A stretch of 64,000 nt of DNA, from assembly GCA_029204225.1 (NCBI GenBank), contig CM055101.1:61151340-61215339 (forward strand). Direction: 5' to 3'. Made by a program: the position numbers and the translations under genes. The notes beneath the pieces were generated by a model. The model ran no database searches and was not told the origin of the DNA. It saw nothing but the letters and a program-made list of their open reading frames with translations. The stretch comes from Diphasiastrum complanatum. Its lineage: Eukaryota; Streptophyta; Lycopodiopsida; Lycopodiales; Lycopodiaceae. Below are positions 53,455-64,000 of this stretch, piece after piece; the stretch's first letter is position 1, and every line of letters begins with the position of its first letter.

Positions 53455-55062
53455 TCATACAAAGTAATAAACACCATGGATAGATAAGAAACAAGTCACC
53501 TCATGTCTACTACTACTTTCCAAAAAGTATTCAAAGATAGTAGACTCTCCAATGCTCACCACCCTTGCAAGATGCACACTTGAATGGACAATTTGCATGC
53601 AATTTGATGACTCGGCCATTGTCATTGAGGACTCCCTTGGAACTCTCATGCTTTGAGACTGATCCTCAAGATCTTCTTCCTTTTGATGCTCCTCCTCAAT
53701 GCAAGCAAAATCACACTTTGCCAAGATCTCCTCTTGAGTGATCTCCTCCTTTGCCAAGCTCATTCTTTCAAAAGCAACACTAGCTTCCAACTTAAACAAT
53801 CTTCCATGTTTAAATCCCTTTGCAATGCAAACATCATTCTTCAAGATGAAGCAAACACCATGCTTAAAGTGGACATCCAAACCACTTTCTAAGAGTAGAC
53901 CAACACTAAGCATATTCTTGGTGATTGATGGTACATAAAGGACATTTTCTAGATCCATGCATTTTGAGGATTCTAGACACAAAGATATGGTGCCAACACC
54001 ATCTATCCTACACTCTTCATCATTTGCAATAAAGACAAACTTTTTAGCATCATTGAATGAGTGTAAGGTTGAGAAAAAGTCCTTTTCACAAGACATGTGG
54101 GAGCTAGCCCCACTGTCGATCCACCAATTGTCTCTTGAATTGCTATTGCTTGTTGGTGAGGATGTAGATGCCATCAAGAATACATCTACTTCATCCTCCT
54201 CCTCCTCCTTTGCAAGGTTTCCTTGTTTGTCCTCCTCCACTTGTGCTCTTAGCCTCTTGTAGCATTCAGATGCATAATGCCCCTTCTTTCCACAAAAGAA
54301 GCATTTTTGCTTTGACTTGTCCTTTGAGCTTGATGCATCATCCTCTTCTTTGGCCTCCTTTGGATGCTTCTTCTTTCCATTGGTCTTCTTTTTGCCCTTG
54401 AATGAGAAATTGGCTTTCTCATCACCATCCTGCAACGACAAGGAACTCATCCGAGATTTTGCATGGAGCATCCTACACTCTTCAGCCACTAATACACTAT
54501 GAAGTTTTTCTATAGTTGGCAAAGTGTCTTGGATGGCAAAACTTTGGACCAAATTTGCAAAGTCATCTCCTAGACCATTAAGGACAATTTGTACAAGCTC
54601 TCCATCATGAATCTTCTCTCCAATGGAAGCCAACTCCCTACTTAGAGACTTGATTCTGAGTACATAATCCTGTGCACTCTCCTCACTTCTCCTCATGCTT
54701 TGCAAAATTTGATTTCTAAGCATAAGAACTCTAGAAGTGTTGCTAGACTCATAGATTGATTTTAAAGACTCCCAAGCCTCTTTAGCATTAGTACAAGCTG
54801 ATACTTCTCTCAACAAATCATTGCTCACATTCATCTTCACACAATGAAGTGCAAGCCTAGATCTCTTCTTGTATCTAGCTAACTCCTGTGCACCTAGAGG
54901 TTCATCTTCATCTTCAATCAAGAACTCATAAAGGTCTTGGAGCACCAATAGTGACTCCATTCTAACCTTCCAAATAGCATAATTTGTAGAATTCAACCTC
55001 TCACTAGCTTCTAGAAGGTATGCTCCAGCAGATCCCATCTTACTAGTGACTTCTACAAACAA
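53455..55062 (-). CDS. gag-protease of element A, intact
   Basis: 535 codons. It opens with a copia-type gag domain: AYLLEASERLNSTNYAIWKV, VKMNVSNDLLREVSACTNAK EAWESL-type text, LVQIVLNGLGDDFANLVQSF. Then come a Lys-rich stretch, a CCHC zinc knuckle (CFFCGKKGHYASEC, about residue 255), a retroviral-type protease start WWIDSGASSHMSCEKDFF (about residue 315) and VLYVPSITKNMLSVGLLLES. It ends in a partial gag-pre-integrase (GFKHGRLFKLEA) and unrelated text. Start: ATG at 55062, or the in-frame one at 55038 (MGSAGAYLL). Packages RNA; would need RT and integrase in trans. No stops, so recently under selection or simply young. Confidence 0.85.
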   Translation of the reverse strand: MFVEVTSKMGSAGAYLLEASERLNSTNYAIWKVRMESLLVLQDLYEFLIEDEDEPLGAQELARYKKRSRLALHCVKMNVSNDLLREVSACTNAKEAWESLKSIYESSNTSRVLMLRNQILQSMRRSEESAQDYVLRIKSLSRELASIGEKIHDGELVQIVLNGLGDDFANLVQSFAIQDTLPTIEKLHSVLVAEECRMLHAKSRMSSLSLQDGDEKANFSFKGKKKTNGKKKHPKEAKEEDDASSSKDKSKQKCFFCGKKGHYASECYKRLRAQVEEDKQGNLAKEEEEDEVDVFLMASTSSPTSNSNSRDNWWIDSGASSHMSCEKDFFSTLHSFNDAKKFVFIANDEECRIDGVGTISLCLESSKCMDLENVLYVPSITKNMLSVGLLLESGLDVHFKHGVCFILKNDVCIAKGFKHGRLFKLEASVAFERMSLAKEEITQEEILAKCDFACIEEEHQKEEDLEDQSQSMRVPRESSMTMAESSNCMQIVHSSVHLARVVSIGESTIFEYFLESSSRHEVTCFLSIHGVYYFV

Positions 55063-55843
55063 GAAATAGATTTGATTGACTTGAAACTCACAAAGGTCTC
55101 ACACTTGCAGTGTTTCACTCAAATTTGATTTCTAATCCAACAAATGGACTTATAATCACAGTTCTATCACTCCCTCACAAAGCTGGAATGAGGATAAGAT
55201 GAAGTGAAAACTACTTTCAAACAAATCTTGCCAAGAAATGGATTTGATTGTCTCTAGAAACTCACTAAGGTCTCTCTCTTGTAGTTTTTCACTCAAATTA
55301 GATTTTTAATCCAACAAATGGACTTATAATCTCAGTTCTAGCACTCCCTCACAAAGTTGGAATGAAGATAAGATGATGTGAAATCTACTTACAATCAAAT
55401 CTTGCCAATTTTGGCTATTTTTGGACAAAAAAATGACTTAATCTCTTTCTTCCTTCTTAGTGTACTTTCAAGACCTGTTTTTAACCTTAATAGGACTTGA
55501 ACTCAGCCTAGATTAATTAGATTCCATGAAACAAATTCAAATCTAATCAATGGCAAATGATCTTGGTAGATTATCCTAGGATCTCCGCCAAAAATTACAC
55601 CAATAGCTCACAAATTGAATTTTTTTGGATCAAATGAACACCATGCATTAAATGTAGGTTCAGAGGTGCCCACACATGTGGACAGTACAGATTTGGACCC
55701 CTACCAAGTTTGGGATCAAATCTCCTCACCAAAATCAAGATTCTAGCTTGCCCTCTCAAGACTAGTTTTTAGCACCAAAACTTGCTAAAAATGGATTTGC
55801 ATTAGATCAATGGCTTATGCTCTTGTACTTGGCTCTGATACCA

Positions 55844-56544
55844 TGTGAAAGTACTGTACTTTAGGACCATAAATGGATCTACAAAAGATCCACAAGAATG
55901 ATTGGATGCTTGCTTAACAATCTATCAAAAAACTAGACACAAAAAAGTTGATCTAGATTGGCAATTTGACAAACAACAAGTATTAACAATCAAAAGCATT
56001 GATAAACATTGAAATACGAGCCCACACGTGTGTACTACAGGCTGTAGTACGGCCTTCAACCTGAGAAACAAGTAGAAATTGATTTGGTTTCGTTTGGATC
56101 ACAGAAACTCAATGTACATAGTGAACTAGCTTGAGATTGCCAATGAGCTCCAAAAATTTTCTATCTTCTCACTATGGAGAGAGGGAATACATAGCAAATT
56201 CGACTTCCTTCTTGAAGTTAGGTGGATTTCCAGCATGTAATAAGGAAGTTAACTCACTCTCCTTGACCTAAAATGAAACCCTAGTCTATTTCCTAGAGTT
56301 ATGCTTGGTAGGTAGCTAGTTGGTCAAATTTTCACCTTAAACTTAGGTGTAGGTCCTATAAAGTAGGGATGACCACCAAATAGACATGACCAACTCTCTT
56401 GACTTTACCTAACCTACATTAGGATGGGTTTCCCATGTGGCATCATGGCCTCACATGTGTGGGACCCACTTGTGTACACAATTTACACTATTCTACATGG
56501 TTTTTGATCAAGCTAGATTTGCCAATTTTTGGCAATTCTTCACA
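55844..56544 (-). repeat. element A 5' LTR
   Basis: 701 bp; differs from the other LTR by a one-base indel near its end and roughly seven substitutions. Carries the same CACACGTGTG palindrome (56023-56032). The primer site abuts it at 55843. Confidence 0.88.
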
Positions 56545-56549
56545 CCTCC

Positions 56550-57238
56550 TCTCCAACTTGAGATGTAGAAGATAATCCTCCTCTTGCTTGGAGTCTAAAC
56601 TCTTCAACCACCAAGACCTCTTGCAAGTCCTCCATACTTGGCAATGTCTTTTGAATAGCAAAGCTTTGCACCAAGTTAGTATGGTCATCCAGTAAGCCAT
56701 TAAGAACAACTTGAACAAGCCCCATATCCTTAATGCTTTCACCAATACATGTTAATTCATGATTGAAAGCTTTAACTTCAAAACAAAAGCATGAGCACTT
56801 TCATCCTTCTTTTGAAAATTTTGAAAAACTTGCCTCCTTAGGGTTAGAACCCTAGATCTAGACTTGGATTCATAAACCTTCTTCAAGGTTTCCCAAGCTT
56901 CATTAGATGTAGCGCACTTACCGACTTCCTTGAGAAGTTCATTAGTCACATTCATCTTGATCACATGAATAGCTTTATTTGCCCTCCTATCATACCTCGA
57001 TCATTCTTGAGGTGCCAAAGGTCTCCTCCTCCACACTTACAACAATATTCATCAACTCATTCATCTCTAGCAAAGACTCCATCCTCACCTTCCAAGTCGA
57101 ATAGTTGTTTGAGATAAGCGTATCATTGCTTTCCAACATGAAGCCACTTGAGGTTGTCATGTTGCAATGATTGATCTTCTTATTTGAACCTGTTCCAATG
57201 CACCTAGCACTCTCTTGAAAATCAACAAATGATGACAA
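56550..57238 (-). pseudogene. old copia gag, upstream half
   Basis: Reads MTTSSGFMLESNDTLISNNY, STWKVRMESLLEMNELMN, then in other frames IKMNVTNELLKEVGKCATSN, VLTLRRQVFQNFQKKDESAH and MGLVQVVLNGLLDDHTNLVQ, reaching ARGGLSSTSQVGEE at the insertion point. The text resumes at 51971 as EAMFSRGFT, so the two halves are one gag gene interrupted by element A. Frameshifts present. Confidence 0.78.
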
Positions 57239-58059
57239 GATGTTGACTGATTCTGACGAATCCCCAAGATACTCGGACAGAGCAACTCAAGGGCACCTCT
57301 CACCTTAGACCGAGGAGGTCTCTGAGAAGACGAGAAATACTAGTAGTAATGACAAGCAAGAACTATGTAAGCCTCATGGTGAATCCCGAAAGATGGAATG
57401 ACCATGTAGGAACTAGTATTTCTAGGCAAATGTAATAAATGCAAGTAGACCCCTCTTAAAGAAAGTGGAGTGAGCCACCTTTTGATGGTGACCCCTAGTG
57501 GAGAGCATTATTTCACTTGTAATTTGTGAGATGTGGAAATTCCACTAGGATGCCACCTAAGGAGCTCTCTTGCTTATTTAAGAGACTCCCTCTTTGTGAA
57601 GAGGAGCTTTTTGTGTATTGTATCAACTCCATGCTGAAATGAGAAGAGCCTCACTTATCAATAGATCAGTTCATTGTTGGAGCGTGAAGACGTAATGATT
57701 TGATACTTGGAATCCCTTGTAAATCTGCAGATGGCTGATGTGACACTCCTTGGATTTTTGGCCTTTGCCTCTAGTTAAGGACAACCTTTGACATTTGTAG
57801 GACACCATCGCAATTTTAAAGACAAGTGTCACATTTTATATACATTTTTCTCATACATTTAGAAGTACAAGATGGTATGAATGTTCACCATTAGATTAAG
57901 AGCCCTAAAATCAGACAAATCCTAGCCGTGGAAATAGGAGACTTGAGGTGCAAGTTAAGAACTTTTTCCAAAATCTCCAAACAATATGATTTTGAATTTA
58001 GTCCATACTTTTACATAAGTTTTTCATACTTACAAAAGTGGATTAATTCGGTGTGCTTG
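57239..58059. other. LTR-like noncoding stretch
   Basis: Begins TGTTGACTGATTC and contains a promoter-like CTTATTTAAGAG (57572-57583) followed by AT-rich leader-like text on the + strand. It may be a solo or partial LTR of another family; no second copy or duplication seen. Confidence 0.3.
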
Positions 58060-58064
58060 GCAAA
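58060..58064. repeat. target site duplication GCAAA (left)
   Basis: Repeated at 63161-63165, just after the right LTR of element B. Confidence 0.78.
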
Positions 58065-58884
58065 TGTTGAATTTCACACGTGTGGACTGTCCACTACATG
58101 TACTTGTGATCTCCTAAGGTGTGTAGATGCACCAAGATCAAGACTAGATTGAGATTCAAGATCAATCTTGAATCCTATGGCAAAAACACACTACTACATG
58201 CATTCAATCACTTCCAACTTTCACTCACACGTGTGGAAAGTGTTCCAAAAGTATTCTAAGTAAAAACAAGCTGCCCTCCTTGGGTAGAGAGAGAAAAACC
58301 ATCATGAGGTCTCGGGTAGAGAGAGAAAGCTAGAAATTCAATGACACTCAAAATCCACTCAATCTCAAAATCAATTAGATCCAAAAGGAGGAGTACAATG
58401 ATACTAATAGATTCATGAGCTACCACTATGCTTAACTATGATTGGATCACACTTTGCCACCTCTTAATCCTATTGGACCATTGATCCATGCACCTCTAAA
58501 TTCTATTGGACTATATTCAAGCACACCTCAATTTTCTATTGGACCTCGCAAGGTTCCACCTCTAAATCCTATTGGACCTCTTAAACTTCATCAAACAAAT
58601 GCATGACACTTGTCTACACTCTAATTGGCACAAGTTTGGCTCTATTTTGGCTCAATATTGGCATTACAAGTGGAAATGGATAATTTGCCATCTATGCCAA
58701 ATTTGACCCTATCAACATCCTACACCTAAATGCTTGACTATGAAATTCTATGAGACCCCTATATCAAACATTTCGATTTACTTTACAATTCTCCACACGT
58801 GGGAACATCCTCCACACATGTGAGATTCACTTACAAACTTCTATCATAAAAAATACCAAGCTAGATATTTGCCAATTTCTCACA
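58065..58884 (-). repeat. element B 3' LTR
   Basis: TGTTGAATTTC to TTCTCACA on the + strand. Holds CACACGTGTG at 58074-58083, a second CACACGTGTG near 58228, and CACACGTGG near 58795. Confidence 0.9.
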
Positions 58885-59010
58885 CTCCTCCTCAAAAAAT
58901 AGCTTGGAAAGGTACTAGATCACTTGAGAAGTTTGTAAATCTTTTTGAGTGGATCCTTTGGTATGCATAAGAAGTGAAGATCAGCCAAGGGATCCATCAT
59001 AGCAGCACCC

Positions 59011-60375
59011 TCACCATATCCATGATAAGATCTCTTTGGTAGAGATCTCTTGCCAATGCCTTTGAAGAGTGCTCCACCAATATGCCACTATTATCATGGG
59101 ATTCCTCCATGCTTGATGATGATCTTTGCCTTGAAAGTTCCACTTGCATGATGGATGCACCATAAATAGAGAAATCTGAGTCTTCCAAGCCTCATAAGGA
59201 TTATGGAGATCAAGATCATAAGATGTGAAACAATGATGATTATCAAGATTATGCTTTCTAGCTTGACTAGTCCACATACAATGAACTATATCCATGATGG
59301 ATCTAATCTTGATATCAAAGAATATCTTGATCTTATTTAGGCTAGTTACTCTCTCAAGGATGTAAGTGTCCACTTTGGATGCTTCACTTAATCTCAAGAG
59401 GAGTTTACAATTTGCCTCAAAACATGTGAAAACATGATTTTCAAAAAAGTGAGTACCAAGCTCAATCTTGTTCTTACTAGAACCAAGAGCATACTTTTGA
59501 CAATACAATATCTTGCTTTCAAAAAGTATTGAAAACACATCTAAGTCAATAATGACAAGAAACATGTCCATACCATAAGCATCATACAAAACTAGTATAG
59601 CTTTTCTTGAACTTTGAGATCCAAAAAATTCAATGAAGCAAGATAGCATTTCAAGCAAAGGAAGAGAAGCATATATGAATGTGTTGTAGTAGATACAACA
59701 TGAAAGATGCCCCTCTTTGCCATATAAGGTGAGCCATAAAGACTCGGCCATGCATCTTGAAGATCTTCTTGAAATCATATGAAGAAGAAACTCCTCCTCA
59801 CACATTGGCCCCATCATAACTTGAATACCTTCAAAAAGGATAACTTGTGATGCTTCTTGAGAGGCCTTGATCTCGGCCACTTCCAAGATTGAATCTTCAT
59901 GCAATATGACATCTCTATTCACGATCACATTTGAAATAGAGAGTGTAAAGACACTAAAGGCCTCCTTGATGGATGAGTATCCAATCATGATCCATGAGCT
60001 TGGATCATCCTTCCTTCTTGTTGCCAAGGGAATATGTGCAAAGCAAGCACTACCAAGTTCACTAAGGTGATCAACCTTAGGCTTCATCTTGAATAAAACT
60101 TTATATGGTGCTATTCCTTCAAGAGCTCCAATACTCCTCAAAGCTTTGATCTTCAATGATAATTTCTTCTCAACATATGCTTTGAATAATAAGGAATAAT
60201 CATACACCATAATACTTGAAGAGAGAAGATATGTGCATCTTGTGTAATCCTCCTCCTTTGAAATATTGGAAATATAAGAAACATCAAGAGAGTTTGCACA
60301 CTCACTTGGATCCAATTTGTAGATGCCTTCAAATCTTGATCCATATGCAAGGATCTCACCATCCTTCTTAATCAC
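59011..60375 (-). pseudogene. element B: gag-pre-integrase plus integrase lacking its core
   Basis: A 454-codon open frame. It starts with gag-pre-integrase text (GEILAYGSRFEGIYKLDPSE), then integrase text up to FKAYVEKKLSLKIKALRS. At the point where DNGGEY and the rest of the catalytic core should follow, it jumps to GIAPYKVLFKMKPKVDHLSE, HIPLATRRKDDPSSWIMIGY and NVIVNRDVILHEDS, the C-terminal part. All catalytic Asp/Glu positions after the first are therefore missing. The last 250 codons (for example SSRKAILVLYDAYGMDMFLV, KIKIFFDIKIRSIMDIVHCM) match nothing I know, though they stay open. Confidence 0.7.
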
Positions 60376-61583
60376 ACAATTGTCAATATGAAATTGACAT
60401 CAAAGCCACTATCAAGAAGTTGGCCAACACTTAAGATGTTCTTTGTAAGCTTTGGGACAAAAAGAACATTGTTGAGAAAGAGATCTTTAGAAGATGCAAG
60501 CTTCAAGGGAATAATCCCTACTCCTTCAATATTGCACTCATGCTTACTTGCAAAGTATATGGTCTTCTTGACTCCATCATAAGGCATAATAGATGAAAAA
60601 AAGTGCTTGGAGCCACACATATGTGAAGATGCTCCACTATCAATATACCATGAGTCATCCTTGTTGAAGGTGGAAGATAAGAAGCTTGATGCCATAAGAG
60701 AGCCTTCTCCATCACTTGCAATATAGTCTTCTTTCTCATTGGTGATGTTGGCTTGATTGAGTTGATTCTTCTTCTTGAAGCAATTGGTGGCATAATGGCC
60801 TTTCTTGCCACAATAAAAGCACTTGATCATCTTCTTCTTGTGATTTGAATTAGAAGCATGAGAGGTATTCTCCTCCTCTCCATCTTGGTCTTTAGCTTTG
60901 TCATTAGAGAAGTGATGGTGTTGCTTCTTACTCCTCTCTTTGTGCTTGGCAAATAGAACTTTGCCATCATCATGATTGAGTGATAGCTTGTCCATCCTCA
61001 AGAGTTTGTACTCTTGTCTTGATTCTTCATAAATAAGCACACTTTGAAGGGCCTCCAAACTTGGTAGCTCCTCCTTAATAGCATAGGATTGGACAAGGTT
61101 GTCATATTCATCTCTCAAGCCATTGAGAATGACTTGGACTAGCTCACTTTGATTGATTGAGTCACCAATACATGCAAGCTCCCTATGAATATCCTTGACT
61201 CTCAAAACATAATTAGATGCACTCTCATCACTCTTTTGACTACTTTGGAATATTTTATTTCTAAGAGTGAGGAGCCTAGAGGTGTTCTTCGCCTCATAGA
61301 TGGACTTGAGACAATCCCAAGCTTCCTTGGATGTAGAACAATCACCAATCTACCTCAATATCTCATTAGAGACATTCATCTTAATGTAGTGGAGAGCCAT
61401 CCTAGCTCTCTTCTTGTATTTTTGTACTTCTTGAAGGACTTGAGGCTCCTCCTCAATCCCAAGTACAATGTCCATCACATCTTGGAGTATCAAGATGGAC
61501 TCCATCCTCAACTTCCATATTGAATAATTGGAAGTAGACAATCTCTCACTTGGTTGCAACAAGTATGAACTCATTGAAGTCAT
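60372..61583 (-). pseudogene. gag-protease of element B (one stop)
   Basis: Starts MTSMSSYLLQPSERLSTSNY at 61583. Gag text: YSIWKLRMESILILQDVMDI, MALHYIKMNVSNEILR, then an in-frame TAG at 61347-61349, then the same frame continues through LVQVILNGLRDEYDNLVQSY. Zinc knuckle CFYCGKKGHYATNC near 60800, protease SWYIDSGASSHMCGSKHFF near 60640, VLFVPKLTKNILSVGQLLDS. It ends by frameshift near 60380 into the next frame. Apart from the single TAG and that shift it is complete, so loss of function is recent. Confidence 0.85.
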
Positions 61584-62340
61584 GTAAAGTGGAGATAAAT
61601 AAAAGTGATGAACAAAAAATGTTGCTTCTCTCTCACTATAGGATCCAATAATGGTGTGCTACCATCTCCTATGCAAGATCTTGCAACAAACTGTGAGATG
61701 ATTCTCACTAGCTATCTCAATCTCTCCAAAACTAGATCTACTTCACATCAAATGATGGAGTATGGGAAAAGTTAGGATCAAACACTCTTAGCACGTGTGA
61801 AATACACTAAAAAACCAAAATTGACTCAAATACAATGATATTGCATGAAACAAAATGGCTAAGATCTCAAAACAGTGCCTAGATCACATATAGATGAGAT
61901 TGGTAAGCATTCAACTGTGATTCTGGATCAAACAAGCAATCTTTTGACCAAACCAAATGTGTCCACCCAGGTCTAGGTGCCCTACCTAACCCTCTTCAAA
62001 AGCTTATAACTTTTGATTGGCTCAACCAAATGGAATGAAACTGATTGCATCAGAAACTAGACAAAAATAGCTTCAAAACAAGCTATCTAGCAAGATTTTT
62101 GGATCAAACATGAAAGAGAACTCCCAAACTGAAATCGGATGTTCCTCACACGTGTCTGAGCACCTGATTTCGTACAGTACCAGGTCAGACCCAATCAATG
62201 TCCTTTTGATCTCTTTTGATCCAAAATTGAACAAGATAGCTAGGAAAATGGGCCTTGACAATTTCTAGCTCAAGATTGATGAATAGTTTTCACTCAAATG
62301 GATCAAAATGCATGGTAACCTTAGGTAGGCTTTGATACCA

Positions 62341-63160
62341 TGTTGAATTTCACACGTGTGGACTGTCCACTACATGTACTTGTGATCTCCTAAGGTGTGT
62401 AGATGCACCAAGATCAAGACTAGATTGAGATTCAAGATCAATCTTGAATCCTATGGCAAAAACACACTACTACATGCATTCAATCACTTCCAACTTTCAC
62501 TCACACGTGTGGAAAGTGTTCCAAAAGTATTCTAAGTAAAAACAAGTTGCCCTCCTCGGGTAGAGAGAGAAAAACCATCATGAGGTCTCGGGTAGAGAGA
62601 GAAAGCTAGAAATTCAATGACACTCAAAATCCACTCAATTTCAAAATCAATTAGATCCAAAAGGAGGAGTACAATGATACTAATAGATTCATGAGCTACC
62701 ACTATGCTTAACTATGATTGGATCACACTTTGCCACCTCTTAATCCTATTGGACCATTGATCCATGCACATCTAAATTCTATTGGACTATATTCAAGCAC
62801 ACCTCAATTTTCTATTGGACCTCACAAGGTTCCACCTCTAAATCCTATTGAACCTCTTAAACTTCATCAAACAAAAGCATGACACTTGTCTACACTCTAA
62901 TTGGCACAAGTTTGGCTCTATTTTGGCTCAATATTGGCATTACAAGTGGAAATGGATAATTTGCCATCTATGCCAAATTTGACCCTATCAACATCCTACA
63001 CCTAAATGCTTGACTATGAAATTCTATGAGACCCCTATATCAAACATTTTGATTTACTTTACAATTCTCCACACGTGGGAACATCCTCCACACATGTGAG
63101 ATTCACTTACAAACTTCTATCATAAAAAATACCAAGCTAGATTTTTGCCAATTTCTCATA
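62341..63160 (-). repeat. element B 5' LTR
   Basis: 820 bp like its partner; the terminal CA has become TA at 63159-63160. Same G-box palindromes. Primer site directly adjacent at 62340. Confidence 0.9.
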
Positions 63161-63214
63161 GCAAAGCCAAAAACAGAGTTTGGAACAGGGATTTTGCATA
63201 GTCAAATGGAGTCC

Positions 63215-64000
<786 letters not shown>

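Larger units (their letters stand above)
51977..56544 (-). mobile_element. RT-less copia-type element A (LTR, gag-protease only)
   Basis: Two near-identical LTRs (51977-52676 and 55844-56544), CCTCC target duplications, a primer site TGGTATCAGAGCCAAG (minus strand, 55828-55843) perfect for initiator-Met tRNA, and a polypurine tract GAGGAGGAG (minus strand, near 52677-52686). The interior is about 3.2 kb. It holds one intact 535-codon gag-protease frame and then scattered integrase C-terminal scraps; there is no reverse transcriptase or RNase H. It matches the idea of plant TR-GAG (gag-only) elements. About eight LTR differences by eye indicate a recent insertion. It is nested in an older copia gag. 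Confidence 0.88.
58065..63160 (-). mobile_element. RT-less copia-type element B (LTR, gag-protease, coreless integrase)
   Basis: Two 820-bp LTRs (58065-58884 and 62341-63160), GCAAA duplications, primer site TGGTATCAAAGCC (minus strand, 62328-62340), polypurine tract GAGGAGGAG followed by TGTGAG (minus strand, near 58885-58893). The interior is about 3.46 kb with gag, zinc knuckle, protease and a frame with only the ends of integrase. There is no reverse transcriptase or RNase H. It has the same plan as element A but a clearly different sequence. About ten LTR differences by eye: recent. Confidence 0.9.

Noticed and set aside
53653-54502. Plus-strand frames opposite element A gag
   Set aside because: Antisense shadows of the gag-protease gene with no family features.

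Overview
The window is plant nuclear DNA. It contains most of one ordinary plant gene, a heterotrimeric G protein alpha subunit of the GPA1 type on the + strand. The gene is split into short GT-AG exons separated by very long introns, and transposable elements fill those introns and the downstream flank. Copia and gypsy remnants, a LINE, hAT elements and long GA and GT runs all point to a large, repeat-rich plant genome. The G-alpha protein differs from the Arabidopsis and rice proteins more than those differ from each other, which suggests, without proving, a lineage outside the well-studied flowering plants.

Layout. 1-1200: Ty3/gypsy scraps. 2452-37992: eleven consecutive exons of the G-alpha gene, from the P-loop to the stop codon; only the first roughly 45 residues lie upstream of the window. 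The intron at 7384-19888 (12.5 kb) holds a SINE-like sequence, a small hAT element carrying an ABCB-transporter-like exon, an hAT remnant, and an old minus-strand copia element split by a younger plus-strand copia deletion derivative. The intron at 20845-37292 (16.4 kb) holds a perfect 383-bp tandem duplication, a row of three hAT-family elements sharing the target core TTTGAA (the third is a 5.2-kb copy with a transposase gene), a gypsy remnant and a second, truncated hAT transposase. 40.7-41.9 kb: a decayed LINE. 42.4-50.6 kb: repeats surrounding an odd compact locus, in which a decayed histone-H3-like reading frame joined to an unrecognised 248-residue frame runs leftward, two unrecognised frames run rightward, and a CACGTG-dense inverted-repeat intergenic region lies between. 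50.8-63.2 kb: an old copia gag split by a young element (51977-56544), followed by a second young element (58065-63160). Both young elements keep long terminal repeats, primer site, polypurine tract and gag-protease but have no reverse transcriptase.

Working relations. G-alpha is the only gene that looks functional in the host sense: all splice sites and reading phases fit and every nucleotide-binding motif is present. The hAT transposase copy is damaged by one stop and two frameshifts, but the small hAT-type elements around it have terminal repeats and 8-bp duplications that such an enzyme could act on. The two gag-only elements would need reverse transcriptase and integrase from a relative. 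The histone-like locus is degenerate and its origin is unknown; it is the most unusual thing in the window.
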